DNA from: Jannaschia pagri
GTDB lineage: Bacteria; Pseudomonadota; Alphaproteobacteria; Rhodobacterales; Rhodobacteraceae
DNA length: 64,000 nucleotides
Direction: 5' to 3'
NCBI RefSeq assembly: GCF_019655435.1
Contig: NZ_BPFH01000005.1
Coordinates: forward strand, 62,001 to 126,000
Part shown: one piece after another, positions 9,701 through 20,637 of the stretch
Layout of the letters: each line of letters opens with the position of its first letter
How positions within the stretch are numbered: position 1 is the stretch's first letter
Made by a program: the position numbers and the translations under genes
The notes under the pieces: model-generated
What the model saw: the letters and a program-made list of their open reading frames with translations, nothing else
Told to the model about the DNA's origin: nothing
Databases searched by the model: none

Positions 9701-10059
9701 TCAGCGCCGCTTGGCGCGATGTTCTTCAAATTTCACCAATTCGCCCTGGCGTTTCGCGCGGGCTTGCCGTTTTGCCGTCTCGGCCCGCTGATACGCCTCG
9801 GTCAGCACCGTCATGCGCGCGGCGTGCGCTTGATCCAGCCGCTCCAACGCGTTGATGACAGTGGCAAACACGACCGGCCCGATCAGCAGCCCCGCCATGG
9901 CAAGCGGGTAGCCCTCATGCCGCAGCAGCAGGTCAAACAAGCTGCCGCCTACCGCACCGATCACCATCGCAGGCAAAAGAAGGTGCAGCCCGATGCGGGG
10001 CAAGACGCGCAGCACCTCCAACGGGGTCGGGATGACCCTGGTGGAGGGCTGCTTCGCCA

Positions 10060-10060
<1 letters not shown>
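9701..10060 (-). CDS. small membrane protein between sufB and sufC
   Basis: 119 residues with two hydrophobic helices in the first 65 (IGLHLLLPAMVIGAVGGSLF and YPLAMAGLLIGPVVFATVIN), followed by a highly charged amphipathic or coiled-coil tail rich in Ala, Lys and Arg (QRAETAKRQARAKRQGEL). Start ATG 10060 shares a base with the sufB stop (TGATG). I know no function. Its position and coupling suggest it is made together with SufB and SufC, and the basic cytoplasmic tail could contact a partner protein or nucleic acid (inference). Confidence 0.78.
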
Positions 10061-11564
<1,504 letters not shown>

Positions 11565-11568
<4 letters not shown>

Positions 11569-12602
11569 GCCCGTCTCCTGTTTCTCAGACGTGTGAAGGT
11601 TTCCACGAACCGCTCCACGTCCTGTTCCGTTGTTGTGGGCCCCATGGACACGCGGATCGCACAATCCGCCTCGGCCGGCCCGTATCCCATGGCGCGAAGC
11701 ACCGCGCTTTCCCTCACTTTGCCGCTGGAGCACGCCGATCCGGCGCTGACAGCGATCCCGGCAAGGTCCAGCGCCATGACCTGCGTCTCGCCCTTCCATC
11801 CAGGCGTGATCAGACAGGTCGTGTTTGGCAGGCGCTTTGTCTTGCTACCGACGAAAATAGTCGGATTATCCGCAGCCTCAAGACTTGTTTCTAGAAAAGT
11901 TCTAAGTTGCGCCACCGGCTCCCATAGACCTTGGTCCAAGTCCCGGGCGGCGGCCTCGGCTGCGGCCCCGAATCCCGCGATCCCGATGATGTTCTCGGTG
12001 CCGGACCGGCGCCCCATCTCTTGCCCGCCGCCACGGATCTGGGCGGCCACGTCCAGCCCACGTCGCAGAACGAGGGCACCGATTCCCTTTGGCCCGCCAA
12101 TCTTATGGGCCGACACGAGGGCCATCTGCACACCAGACCAGTCGAATGCCACCGGCACCTTGCCAAAAGCTTGGGTCATGTCGCTGACGGCCAATCCGCC
12201 AGGCATGTCCTGAATGACCCCCGTTTCGGAGTTGGCGAGTTGCAGGGCCGTCTGTGTCGGGTCCTCAACAGCGACGCCGCCCTGCCCATTCACGGCAAGT
12301 GCGCCGTCGCCCCAAGCGACCACCGCCTCATGCTCGATCGGGGCCGTGCGAAGCCCGCGTCCGGCCATGGCCAGGGCCGCGCCTTCGGTCGCGCCGGACA
12401 CAAAGACGACGTCCGCCGCCTCTGCGCCCAACGCAGTCGCGACTTGGGCCCGTGCCCGCTCCACCAGAGCCTTTGCCGCCCGCCCCTCGCCGTGCACCGA
12501 AGACGGGTTGCCCACCACATCCATGGCGGCGACCATGGCTGCGCGGGCCTCTGGCCGCAGGGGCGCCGTTGCGTTCCAATCCAAATAGACGCGCCCGCCC
12601 AT
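11565..12602 (-). CDS. cysteine desulfurase of IscS/NifS type
   Basis: 345-residue class V aminotransferase starting [22 protein letters not shown] lysine lies in [16 protein letters not shown] and the catalytic cysteine in [21 protein letters not shown], the long-loop type I (IscS/NifS) pattern. It is 40-60 residues shorter than IscS: the region between HEAV and the [10 protein letters not shown] segment is compressed. GGAGGAT precedes ATG 12602. It sits between iscR and sufB, so the operon has two desulfurases, this one and SufS at the far end. A division of labour, for example cluster assembly versus tRNA thiolation, is plausible but not shown. Confidence 0.9.
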
Positions 12603-12658
12603 GGACGATCCTCCGTAGCGACGATGATGGGGTTGGGCCGCAGATGGGCCGCCTGAAT

Positions 12659-13117
12659 TCAGTCGTCAACAACCTGCAACAGGCTGGGAACGGCTGGGCA
12701 CGGTGTCAGATCGTTCTGCACAACATCCGACAGCCGCGTCTGGTGCAGGAAGACATAGACATGGGCCGACAGCGATTCCCAAAGACGGTTCGTCATGCTC
12801 TGGGCGCGCGATCCAGAGACTGCCCCCTTGGCCCCGGCCCCCGATTGCAGGGCACTGACCGTCTCATCAACGGCAGCCAGAATGTCAGACACGCGAATGT
12901 CCGAGGCAGACCGCGCCAGACGGTATCCGCCGCCCGGTCCCCGGACAGATTCGACAAGCTCTGCCCGGCGGAGTTTGACGAACAATTGCTCCAGATACGG
13001 CAGTGAGACGTCTTGTCGTCGAGAGATATCGGCCAGCGAAGACAAACCACCCGTGGGCTGCATGGCCAAATCGGCCAGGGCGACCATTGCGTAACGTCCT
13101 TTGGTGCTGAGCTTCAT
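12659..13117 (-). CDS. iscR: Rrf2-family regulator IscR without the usual cysteine ligands
   Basis: 152-residue winged-helix repressor heading the Fe-S operon. The N-terminus (MKLSTKGRYAMVAL) and recognition region (VSLPYLEQLFVKLRRAEL, RGPGGGYRLAR) are typical of IscR. The cluster-binding segment, where E. coli IscR has Cys92, Cys98, Cys104 and His107, here reads LQSGAGAKGAVSGSRAQSMT with no Cys and Asn in place of His. The only cysteine is Cys140 near the C-terminus. Rhodobacter IscR is known to lack the standard three cysteines, so this is a lineage trait rather than decay. ATG 13117 is chosen; the 15 upstream codons lack the family N-terminus. It probably represses the operon behind it. 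Confidence 0.93.
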   Translation of the reverse strand: MKLSTKGRYAMVALADLAMQPTGGLSSLADISRRQDVSLPYLEQLFVKLRRAELVESVRGPGGGYRLARSASDIRVSDILAAVDETVSALQSGAGAKGAVSGSRAQSMTNRLWESLSAHVYVFLHQTRLSDVVQNDLTPCPAVPSLLQVVDD

Positions 13118-13274
13118 CGCCAGTCCCTCCCACTGGGTTGCCGTTGACCTTGGCGCGGGCACCGCATAACTCTCCGGGACCGCAAGAACAGGCGCCCACG
13201 GGCTATCGTCTAGCCCGCCTCGGCGTCAATACATACCGGCCCCGCCCTGCCAGGCGTACCACCAAGGAGTGACG

Positions 13275-13928
13275 ATGCCCGAAGTGATCTTTCCCGGCCC
13301 CGAGGGCCGCCTAGAGGGCCGCTATCACCCGCAGAAAGTCAAAGACGCTCCGATCGCAATCATCCTGCACCCGCATCCCCAATTCGGCGGCACGATGAAC
13401 AATCGCGTGGTGTACAACCTGCATTACGCGTTCATGTCCCTGGGGTTCACGGTCCTGCGGTTCAATTTTCGCGGCGTGGGCCGCAGCCAAGGGGAATACG
13501 ATCAAGGCGTGGGCGAATTGTCCGATGCCGCCTCGGCGCTGGACTACCTGCAATCCATGAACGCAAATTCAAAGCATTGCTGGGTGGCGGGCTTTAGCTT
13601 TGGCGCTTGGATTGGAATGCAGCTTTTGATGCGGCGCCCAGAGATCACCGGCTTTATCAGCGTCTCGCCACCGGCAGACCGTTATGACTTTAGCTTTCTC
13701 GCCCCCTGCCCCTCATCCGGTTTGATTATCAATGGCGCCGCTGATCGGGTCGCGCCGCCAGCTGATACGACAGCCTTGGTGAATAAATTGCATGAGCAAA
13801 AGGGCATTACGATCACCCATGAAGAGGTCGAGGGCGCCGGACATTTCTTTGAGGATCCGCATATGGATCCGATGATTGAGAGCGTGAAGGGCTATGTCTC
13901 GCGTCGCCTGACCGAGACCACGCGGTGA
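13275..13928 (+). CDS. alpha/beta hydrolase (dienelactone-hydrolase-like)
   Basis: 217-residue soluble serine hydrolase. Features: HPHPQFGGTMNN oxyanion region, FNFRGVGRSQG, nucleophile elbow GFSFGAW (Ser near residue 113), INGAADRVAPP with the acid Asp, and EGAGHFF with the catalytic His. All three triad members are present. AAGGAG at 13264-13269 sits 5 nt before ATG 13275; a GTG two codons upstream overlaps that SD and is rejected. It is divergent from iscR with about 157 nt between the starts. The substrate is unknown; this hydrolase beside iscR-suf is a recurrent arrangement in relatives, as I recall. Confidence 0.87.
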   Translation: MPEVIFPGPEGRLEGRYHPQKVKDAPIAIILHPHPQFGGTMNNRVVYNLHYAFMSLGFTVLRFNFRGVGRSQGEYDQGVGELSDAASALDYLQSMNANSKHCWVAGFSFGAWIGMQLLMRRPEITGFISVSPPADRYDFSFLAPCPSSGLIINGAADRVAPPADTTALVNKLHEQKGITITHEEVEGAGHFFEDPHMDPMIESVKGYVSRRLTETTR

Positions 13929-14052
13929 CAATAGCGGACCAGCAGCCGAACCACACCGGAGCGCACCTGCGCCCGCTGGGGTGCGCTGTCGTTGGTCCTC
14001 TTTACGCCGACCCGCCTGATGCGCGCCCACACGCGGCGCAGTGGGGTCACCC

Positions 14053-14304
14053 ATGAGCATCGCGAACACCCTCGCCGACAAGCTCGCCACGGATGTGATC
14101 CGGCACGTAGAGGCGACGGGTGACGAAGAGATGATCACGATCATGGCTCAGACGCTGGGGGATAGCTCCCAGACGCTGCAAGAGGCCTTCATTACCTCCG
14201 TCCGGGTGCAGCGGGCCGCAATACGGGCAAATCGCCTGCTGAAGAAACGGATCGCGCAACATGCCGCGAAAACGCCAGACGGCGAACCCGACGGCCTTGG
14301 GTGA
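14053..14304 (+). CDS. hypothetical small protein, 83 aa
   Basis: Starts MSIANTLADKLATDV, appears fully alpha-helical, and has a short motif DEEMITIMAQTLGDSSQTLQ and a basic C-terminal third (RANRLLKKRIAQHAAK). No recognised family. ATG 14053 follows GGGG 6-9 nt upstream; a GTG at 14041 is the other candidate. The 3' end overlaps the HD-domain gene by 44 nt if that gene starts at 14261, suggesting coupled expression. Confidence 0.6.
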   Translation: MSIANTLADKLATDVIRHVEATGDEEMITIMAQTLGDSSQTLQEAFITSVRVQRAAIRANRLLKKRIAQHAAKTPDGEPDGLG

Positions 14305-14896
14305 TCGGGCGGACATCGACGCACGCATGGCCTTTCTCATTGAGGCCGGAAAACTCGCGGGCGTGGACCGCGCAACCCGTATCGTGGATGGCAGTCGGGT
14401 CGAAAACTCCGCCGAACACTCCTGGCACCTCGCGCTCTTTGCGCTGACGCTCGGCCCCCATGCCCCGGACGGCGTGTCCATTGACCGCGTGATTCGAATG
14501 CTGCTCCTCCATGATTTGGTCGAGATTGACGCAGGCGACACCCCGTTTTTCGCGCCCGGATCAGAAGATACGGCCGCCCAGGATGCGGCGGAGTGTCGAG
14601 CCGCAGACCGTTTGTTTGGCCTTCTCCCGGTTGAGCAGGCCCGTGCCTTTCGGGCCCTATGGGACGAATTCGAAGCGGCAGAAACACCAGATGCCCGTTT
14701 CGCCAAATCCCTCGATAGGTTTCAGCCCCCGAACCTGAACCTCGCAAACGGTGGTGGGTCCTGGGCAGAGTTTGGCGTGGATGAGGACCGGCTGCGCGAG
14801 AGACTGGGCCCCCGGATTTCTCGCGGGGCGCCCACACTCTGGGATTGGCTTTCGCCAAAGATCGCTGACTTTTTCGCGAAACGCCGTGCAGATTGA
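14261..14896 (+). CDS. HD-domain phosphohydrolase (YfbR/HDDC2-like)
   Basis: 211-residue member of the HD superfamily, whose YfbR-like branch dephosphorylates 5'-deoxynucleotides. Metal-binding residues are visible: NSAEHSWHLALFAL (first His), MLLLHDLVEIDAGD (HD pair) and the later Asp in AKSLDRFQPP. The proposed ATG 14261 (MPRKRQTANP) overlaps the preceding gene by 44 nt, while ATG 14327 (MAFLIEAGKL) would remove the overlap and still keep the whole domain, so the start is uncertain. Last gene before a long gene-free stretch. Confidence 0.82.
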   Translation: MPRKRQTANPTALGDRADIDARMAFLIEAGKLAGVDRATRIVDGSRVENSAEHSWHLALFALTLGPHAPDGVSIDRVIRMLLLHDLVEIDAGDTPFFAPGSEDTAAQDAAECRAADRLFGLLPVEQARAFRALWDEFEAAETPDARFAKSLDRFQPPNLNLANGGGSWAEFGVDEDRLRERLGPRISRGAPTLWDWLSPKIADFFAKRRAD

Positions 14897-15132
14897 TCTG
14901 TAGCGCGGCTAATTCGAAAATTATCTTCCTAAAGTTGTATTAAGACGCTATTTCACCCGCCTTAGGGATATTAAGACAGTATAAGCAATTCCCGTGCTTT
15001 ATGTCATGTATTGAGACAATAGCCGCCATACCCGCGCCATGGTAAATGGCGATACCAGACCCGACTGCCGCGCAATCAGCGCGATGCAGAGACGCCACCT
15101 CGATTCTTGGTTCAACGGCCATGGGGGTGGTA

Positions 15133-15166
15133 GGCCCGGCCAACGGTATGGCCGGGCCGCTTTTTT
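15133..15166 (+). terminator. strong intrinsic terminator
   Basis: GGCCCGGCC (15133-15141), 8-nt loop, GGCCGGGCC (15150-15158), then GC and six T. Perfect 9-bp GC stem. It ends transcription coming from the HD gene 237 nt upstream, or from an unannotated RNA in between. Confidence 0.85.
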
Positions 15167-15340
15167 CTCCCTCAGCCCCTTATTCAAATGCCGGCAGTTC
15201 GGCTTCATGATCCCCGGACCAATCGCCGCGGCGCCCATCCCTCAGCAGCTGCCCAGACCATCGGGCCAGCGAGCGGGACGCCTGCGGAGCGCGCCTGCCC
15301 TATGGCGCGACGGCCAACTATGGGGTCGGACAGAAAGTCG

Positions 15341-15360
15341 CTGTATACCGCTGCATACAG
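15341..15360. promoter_or_regulatory. candidate operator upstream of icd
   Basis: CTGTAT and ATACAG form 6-nt inverted arms 8 nt apart, about 65 nt upstream of the icd start. TGTAT/ATACA half-sites are common for GntR- and LacI-type regulators. No regulator is encoded nearby, so this rests only on symmetry and position. Confidence 0.25.
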
Positions 15361-15424
15361 TCTAGCCCTGCCCCGCCGGATGCGTTAGGAGGCGCCCGAG
15401 ACCACCCCCCAGCCGGAGGCTAGA

Positions 15425-16633
15425 ATGACCAAAATCAAGGTAGACAACCCCGTCGTCGAGCTCGACGGCGATGAGATGACCCGCATCATCTGGCAGTTCA
15501 TCAAAGACAAGCTGATCCTGCCCTACCTGGACGTGGACCTGCTGTACTACGACCTCGGCATCGAAGCGCGCGACGATACCAATGACCAGATCACCATCGA
15601 TGCGGCGGAAAAGATCAAGGAAATCGGCGTTGGCGTGAAATGCGCTACTATCACGCCCGACGAAGCCCGCGTCGAAGAGTTCAACCTCAAGAAGATGTGG
15701 CGCTCGCCCAACGGCACCATCCGCAACATCCTGGGCGGCGTTGTGTTCCGTGAGCCGATCATCTGCTCCAACGTGCCGCGCTTGGTCCCCGGCTGGACCC
15801 AGCCCATCGTCATCGGGCGCCACGCCTTCGGCGACCAGTACCGCGCCACCGACATGAAGTTCCCCGGGCCAGGCAAGCTGTCGATGAAGTTCGTCGGCGA
15901 AGACGGCACGGTCGAAGAGCACGAAGTCTTCGACGCGCCCTCCTCGGGCGTTTTCATGTCCATGTACAACCTGGACAAGTCGATCATCGACTTCGCCCGC
16001 GCCTCGTTCAACTACGGCCTCAAGCGCGGCTACCCCGTCTATCTGTCGACCAAGAACACCATCATGAAGCAGTATGATGGCCAGTTCATGATCCTGTTCC
16101 AGAAGGTGTTCGACGAGGAATTTGCCGACAAGTTCAAAGAAGCCGGCATCACCTATGAGCACCGCCTGATCGACGACATGGTCGCCTCGGCCATGAAGTG
16201 GAACGGCGGCTACGTCTGGGCCTGTAAGAACTACGATGGTGACGTGCAGTCCGATACCGTGGCCCAGGGCTTCGGCTCGCTGGGTCTGATGACCTCGGCC
16301 CTGATGACGCCCGATGGCAAGATCGTCGAATCCGAGGCCGCCCACGGCACGGTCACCCGCCACTACCGCCAGCACCAGGCCGGTAAGGAGACCTCGACCA
16401 ACTCCATCGCGTCGATCTTTGCCTGGACCGGTGGTCTCAAGCACCGCGCCAAGCTGGACGATAACGCTCAGCTGATGACCTTTGCCGAGACCTTGGAGAA
16501 AGTCATCGTGGATACCGTCGAAAGCGGCCACATGACCAAGGACCTGGCGCTGCTGGTTGGCCCCGATCAGAAGTGGCTGACCACCATGGGCTTCCTGGAG
16601 AAGATCGACGAGAACCTGCAAGCGGCCCTGTAA
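15425..16633 (+). CDS. icd: NADP-dependent isocitrate dehydrogenase
   Basis: TCA-cycle enzyme converting isocitrate to 2-oxoglutarate with NADPH production. The 402 residues belong to the eukaryote-like homodimeric family (starts [19 protein letters not shown], close to mitochondrial IDH2). Substrate and metal sites are seen in [19 protein letters not shown] (substrate Ser and Arg), the Arg-rich region ending [30 protein letters not shown] (metal Asp) and [20 protein letters not shown] (NADP-binding His and Arg). GGAGG lies about 6 nt before ATG 15425. Codon use is very strongly biased to C-ending codons, suggesting high expression. Single transcription unit closed by the terminator at 16707-16740. 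Confidence 0.97.
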   Translation: MTKIKVDNPVVELDGDEMTRIIWQFIKDKLILPYLDVDLLYYDLGIEARDDTNDQITIDAAEKIKEIGVGVKCATITPDEARVEEFNLKKMWRSPNGTIRNILGGVVFREPIICSNVPRLVPGWTQPIVIGRHAFGDQYRATDMKFPGPGKLSMKFVGEDGTVEEHEVFDAPSSGVFMSMYNLDKSIIDFARASFNYGLKRGYPVYLSTKNTIMKQYDGQFMILFQKVFDEEFADKFKEAGITYEHRLIDDMVASAMKWNGGYVWACKNYDGDVQSDTVAQGFGSLGLMTSALMTPDGKIVESEAAHGTVTRHYRQHQAGKETSTNSIASIFAWTGGLKHRAKLDDNAQLMTFAETLEKVIVDTVESGHMTKDLALLVGPDQKWLTTMGFLEKIDENLQAAL

Positions 16634-16656
16634 GGCGCAAAGCATGGTCGGCGTGC

Positions 16657-16680
16657 CCCAATTTTTCGCCAAAAATTGGG
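16657..16680. repeat. AT-rich inverted repeat after icd
   Basis: CCCAATTTTT (16657-16666), CGCC loop, AAAAATTGGG (16671-16680): perfect 10-nt arms 24 nt after the icd stop. In either direction it forms a hairpin with an internal T-run, but without a T-tract after it. It may act with the downstream GC-rich terminator. Confidence 0.6.
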
Positions 16681-16706
16681 CGCGCCAATCGCCGAGTTGA
16701 AAGACA

Positions 16707-16740
16707 ACGGGGCGGGCTGGACAACAGCCCGCCCCGTTTT
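16707..16740 (+). terminator. intrinsic terminator of icd
   Basis: ACGGGGCGGGCTG (16707-16719), loop GACAA, CAGCCCGCCCCGT (16725-16737) followed by TTT. A perfect 13-bp stem, just 13 nt before the next start codon at 16753. Confidence 0.88.
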
Positions 16741-16752
16741 GCAGATGGGGCC

Positions 16753-17373
16753 ATGGCACAAGATACAGAGCCCCACCGCGCCCTGGCGCATACGCCCCTC
16801 GAAGACGCACAAGCCTTCGTCCTCGGCACTGTTCTCTGTGCCTTAGGCGTACACTTTCTGACATCGGATGGGTTGATCACCGGTCAGACAGCGGGCTTGG
16901 CGGTTCTGCTCAGCTACCTCTCCCCCCTGTCTTTCGCCGTCTGGTTCTTTGTCGTGAACCTGCCCTTCTACGTTCTGGGCTGGATGCGGATGGGTCCGCG
17001 CTTTGTCGTCAAGACGGGGATTGCTGTCACGCTGGTGTCCGTTCTCTCGACACTTCTGCCCGGGTGGATCACCCTCGACAGCGTCTCGCCCTGGCTATCC
17101 GCAACGCTCGCGGGGGCCGTCACAGGCATGGGCCTGATCGTGATCTTTCGGCATGGCGCATCGCTCGGGGGCATCGGCATCCTGGCGCTTTGGTTACAAG
17201 AACGGCTCGGCGTTCAAGCGGGCTGGGTTCAACTGGGATTCGACGGCGTGCTGTTTGTGATTGCCGGTGCGGTGCTGGACCTCTGGCTGGTCGCAGCGTC
17301 GCTGTTGGGGGCGGCCATTGTGAACATCATCGTGGCCGTGAACCATCGCCGCGACCGGTATGTGGGGCGATGA
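16753..17373 (+). CDS. YitT-family membrane protein
   Basis: 206-residue inner-membrane protein with about five or six hydrophobic helices. The family pattern is visible: FVLGTVLCALGVHFLTSDGLITGQTAGLAVLLSYL at the start (helix plus the GLxTGGxxGLA-like re-entrant loop), SFAVWFFVVNLPFYVLGW and the GASLGGIGILALWLQERLG loop. YitT proteins have no firmly assigned substrate. ATG 16753 (MAQDTEPHRA) is chosen; the upstream codons in frame lie inside icd and its terminator. It ends 1 nt before the SMR start, so the two are co-translated. Confidence 0.87.
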   Translation: MAQDTEPHRALAHTPLEDAQAFVLGTVLCALGVHFLTSDGLITGQTAGLAVLLSYLSPLSFAVWFFVVNLPFYVLGWMRMGPRFVVKTGIAVTLVSVLSTLLPGWITLDSVSPWLSATLAGAVTGMGLIVIFRHGASLGGIGILALWLQERLGVQAGWVQLGFDGVLFVIAGAVLDLWLVAASLLGAAIVNIIVAVNHRRDRYVGR

Positions 17374-17374
17374 G

Positions 17375-17707
17375 ATGCGAGACTGGATTTTTCTGACCTT
17401 GGCCATCGTCGCCGAAGTCATCGGGACCTCTGCGTTGCAGGCCAGTGCGCAGTTCACGCGGTTGGCCCCAACCGCCGTCACCGTTGTCGCCTACGCCATG
17501 TCGTTCTTTTTGTTGGGTATGGCCCTGCGCACAATTCCGGTCGGGATTGCCTATGCGATTTGGTCGGGTCTTGGGATCGTCCTGATCGCATCCATCGGGT
17601 GGGCTGTCTTCGGCCAAAAACTCGACCTGCCGGCGGTCGTCGGCCTGTGCTTCATCATCATCGGGATCGCGATCATGAAGCTCTTCTCACAGACAACTGG
17701 GTCTTAG
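17375..17707 (+). CDS. small multidrug resistance (SMR/QacE) family transporter
   Basis: 110-111-residue four-helix proton-coupled exporter for cations or guanidinium-type compounds. The family's essential membrane glutamate is present in IFLTLAIVAEVIGTSALQ (about residue 14 of the first helix), and later helices show YAIWSGLGIVLIASIGW, matching the EmrE/Gdx WxGxG motif. ATG 17375 (MRDWIFLTL) gives the normal family length; a GTG at 17360 in the same frame overlaps the preceding gene more. Whether it belongs to the drug-exporting or the guanidinium subtype cannot be decided here. Confidence 0.9.
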   Translation: MRDWIFLTLAIVAEVIGTSALQASAQFTRLAPTAVTVVAYAMSFFLLGMALRTIPVGIAYAIWSGLGIVLIASIGWAVFGQKLDLPAVVGLCFIIIGIAIMKLFSQTTGS

Positions 17708-17870
17708 CATGGGTCGAAACGAGCGCAGCGTTTGTGGCAGTGCTTTTGGGTCCTCCAACGCCGCTTACCCTCACTAGCGCCGCTCCCCTGCGACAGCATA
17801 CGGGGACGCCCCATGGGATTGTGCGGCGCTCCATCGAGCTAGCAATCCATGGCCTCCATCGACCGCGCGA

Positions 17871-20513
17871 TCAGATGGTGTTCAAGATCGCCCGCACGGC
17901 CTCCAGCGCGTCTTCGGCCTTCGACACGTCCGCGCCGCCACCCTGGGCCATCTCTGGACGACCACCGCCACCGCGGCCGCCGAGCGCCTCTACCGCCGCT
18001 TTGACGAGATCGACAGCCGACACCCGCTCGGTCAGGTCCGGGGTCACGCCCGCTGCCACCGCAGGCTTCGCCCCGGTGTCCGCGATGAAGACGACGACAG
18101 CCGAACCGAGCGCCTGCTTCTGGGCGTCGATCATCGGGCCGAGATCCTTACCGGACACACCAGCTACGACCTGAAGAACGGCCTGCATCCCATTGATGTC
18201 TTGTGCATCGGCACCCTGAGACAGGGCCATCTCGCGCCGCAGTTCCGCCACTTCGTTTTGCAGGGCTTTGCGCTCATCCATCAGGCCTTTAACGCGCCCT
18301 TCCACCTCATCTGGCTGCGCCTTGAACAGACCCGCCAGCGACGCCATGCGCTGGTCCTGCGCGCGCAGGTGATCCATGGCGGCCTGTCCCGTCAGGGCCT
18401 CGATCCGGCGGACCCCCGCGCTGCTGGCTTGGTCGCCCAGGGCAACAAAGGCTCCGATCTCGCCGGTCCGCCGCACGTGCGTCCCACCGCAGAGTTCGAT
18501 GGAATAGGTGGCACCGTCGGTTCCCTTCCCGGACCCGTCAGCGGTACCCATGGACACAACACGCACCTCATCGCCGTATTTTTCGCCAAACAGCGCTTGG
18601 GCCCCCAGGTCGCGGGCGGCGTCTGGGTCCATGATCCGCGTGCTGACCTCGCCATTTTGACGAATGTAGGTGTTCACCTCGGCCTCGACCTTTGAAAGCT
18701 CCTCGGCGGTCAACGCTTTCCCGTGGCTGAAATCGAAGCGCAGGCGATCATCGGCATTGAGCGAACCGCGCTGCGCCACGTGATCGCCCAAAGCACCGCG
18801 CAGGGCTTCGTGCAGCAGGTGGGTGGCGGAGTGGTTGGCGCGGATAGCCTGCCGACGGTGAGCGTCGACGATGAGTTCCGCAGGCTGCCCGGTACTCACC
18901 TGGCCCTCTTCCACCTCCGCCATATGCAGGAATAACCCGCCGACCTTGCGCGTATCGGTCACCCGGGCACGCCCCGTTTCGGTCGAGATGATACCAGTAT
19001 CCCCAACTTGACCACCAGACTCGGCATAAAAGGATGTCTGGTTCACGATAACGGTGACCTTGCCGTCCGCCGACGCAGTGCTGTCACCATCGACCACCAA
19101 GGCCAGGATCTCGCCCTCGACGTGGTCCGTGTCGTAGCCCAGGAACTCCGTCGTTCCGTGCGCATCGACCAGATCAAGCCAAATGGCCGCGTCGGCTTGT
19201 TCGCCGGACCCGGCCCAAGCCGCGCGTGCCCGGGCCTTTTGCTCGGCCATCGCCGCATCAAATCCGTCCGTATCGACGCCTAACCCCTTCTCGCGCAAGG
19301 CATCTTGGGTCAGGTCGAGTGGGAACCCATAGGTGTCATAGAGCTTGAACGCCGTCTCCCCGGGCAAAGTTGCCCCATCGCCCAAGGCACTGACCTCGTC
19401 CTCCAACAGGCGCAGGCCGCGATCCAGGGTCGTGCGGAAGCGCTCCTCTTCGTTGCGCAGGGTTTCTTCGATCAACGCTTTGGCGCGCCCCAACTCTGGG
19501 TAATGCTGCCCCATCTGCTGCACCAGAGCAGGCACCAAACGGTGCATCAGAGGGTCCTTTGCCCCGGCCTGGTGCGCATGGCGCATGGCCCGGCGCATGA
19601 TCCGGCGCAGCACATAGCCGCGGCCCTCGTTCGACGGCATCACACCATCGGCAATCAGGAAGCCCGTCGACCGCAAATGATCCGCAATCACGCGGTGATG
19701 CACATTCTGAGGACCATCAGCATCGGTGGAGGTGGCATGGGCGCTCGCCTCGATCAGCGCGCGCATCAAATCCGTGTCGTAATTGTCGTGCTTGCCCTGC
19801 AGCAAAGCACCGATCCGCTCCAACCCCATGCCGGTGTCGATGGACTGCATGTCCAGCGGTTCCAACCGGCCATCGGCGAATTGCTCGTTCTGCATGAAAA
19901 CGAGGTTCCAGATCTCAATGAACCGGTCGCCGTCTTCGTCCGGGCTGCCCGGAGGGCCACCAGGGATGTGGTCACCGTGGTCGTAAAAGATCTCGGTACA
20001 GGGTCCGCAGGGACCGGTCGGCCCCATGCGCCAGAAATTATCATCGGAGGCGATGCGAATGATGCGGTCATCCGGCAGACCGGCGACCTTCTTCCAGATG
20101 CCGTGGGCCTCGTCATCGGTGTGGTAGATGGTGACCAGCAGTCGGTCTTTGTCGATGCCGAACTCACCGGTGATCAGCTGCCAGGCAAAGGCGATCGCGT
20201 CGTCCTTGAAGTAATCCCCGAAGCTGAAATTTCCGAGCATTTCAAAGAACGTATGGTGCCGCGCCGTATAGCCAACGTTGTCGAGATCGTTGTGCTTACC
20301 ACCCGCACGCACACATTTCTGGCTGGTCGTTGCTCGATTGTAGTCCCGTGTTTCAACACCTGTGAACAGGTTCTTGAACTGTACCATGCCGGAGTTGGCG
20401 AACATCAGGGTGGGGTCGTTGCGCGGCACCAGAGGTGAGCTATCGACGGCGGCATGACCGTTCCGAACGAAATAGTCGAGGAAGGTCGAACGGATATCGT
20501 TGAGGCTAGCCAT
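17871..20513 (-). CDS. alaS: alanyl-tRNA synthetase
   Basis: Charges tRNA(Ala). At 880 residues it is full length. Domains: N-terminal class II catalytic core (motif region [18 protein letters not shown] near residue 80, [14 protein letters not shown], then the GMGLERI motif), the tRNA-recognition helical domain, the editing domain with zinc ligands ([13 protein letters not shown] and later [12 protein letters not shown], Cys/His), and the C-terminal DHHA1-like domain (glycine-rich [16 protein letters not shown]). Minus strand, downstream of recA with about 125 nt between. Long plus-strand frames through it are shadows. Confidence 0.97.
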   Translation of the reverse strand: MASLNDIRSTFLDYFVRNGHAAVDSSPLVPRNDPTLMFANSGMVQFKNLFTGVETRDYNRATTSQKCVRAGGKHNDLDNVGYTARHHTFFEMLGNFSFGDYFKDDAIAFAWQLITGEFGIDKDRLLVTIYHTDDEAHGIWKKVAGLPDDRIIRIASDDNFWRMGPTGPCGPCTEIFYDHGDHIPGGPPGSPDEDGDRFIEIWNLVFMQNEQFADGRLEPLDMQSIDTGMGLERIGALLQGKHDNYDTDLMRALIEASAHATSTDADGPQNVHHRVIADHLRSTGFLIADGVMPSNEGRGYVLRRIMRRAMRHAHQAGAKDPLMHRLVPALVQQMGQHYPELGRAKALIEETLRNEEERFRTTLDRGLRLLEDEVSALGDGATLPGETAFKLYDTYGFPLDLTQDALREKGLGVDTDGFDAAMAEQKARARAAWAGSGEQADAAIWLDLVDAHGTTEFLGYDTDHVEGEILALVVDGDSTASADGKVTVIVNQTSFYAESGGQVGDTGIISTETGRARVTDTRKVGGLFLHMAEVEEGQVSTGQPAELIVDAHRRQAIRANHSATHLLHEALRGALGDHVAQRGSLNADDRLRFDFSHGKALTAEELSKVEAEVNTYIRQNGEVSTRIMDPDAARDLGAQALFGEKYGDEVRVVSMGTADGSGKGTDGATYSIELCGGTHVRRTGEIGAFVALGDQASSAGVRRIEALTGQAAMDHLRAQDQRMASLAGLFKAQPDEVEGRVKGLMDERKALQNEVAELRREMALSQGADAQDINGMQAVLQVVAGVSGKDLGPMIDAQKQALGSAVVVFIADTGAKPAVAAGVTPDLTERVSAVDLVKAAVEALGGRGGGGRPEMAQGGGADVSKAEDALEAVRAILNTI

Positions 20514-20637
20514 TGTCTGAGGTTCCCTTGAACTGCGCAGGCGTTCCTAGCCCCGGCCCGCTGGCCTGTCGAGGGCCACAATGCGCGAAGGCCGCCCCAA
20601 CGGACGGCCCCATAACGTTCATCGACGAAAGCCGCAG

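Larger units (their letters stand above)
14897..15424. other. gene-free stretch upstream of icd
   Basis: 528 nt without a convincing gene. The first 120 nt are clearly AT-richer than the surroundings. A strong orphan terminator lies at 15133-15166, and an imperfect palindrome CTGTAT-N8-ATACAG at 15341-15360 may be an operator for icd. A transcript ending at 15166 would be either the tail of the HD gene or a small RNA. Confidence 0.5.

Noticed and set aside
15100-15170. possible tRNA near the terminator
   Set aside because: GGTTCAA at about 15112 looked like a T-loop, but no cloverleaf or acceptor stem can be built around it.
15039-15365. 108-codon frame in the region before icd
   Set aside because: It runs straight through a strong terminator hairpin, and has no family features.
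15362-16864. 500-codon minus-strand frame over icd
   Set aside because: Antisense to a perfect Icd; His/Gln/Gly/Val/Leu-rich shadow composition.
20560-20637. terminator between recA and alaS
   Set aside because: A GCCGTCC/GGGCGGC-like stem needs a wobble pair and has no T-run; alaS may be read through from recA.
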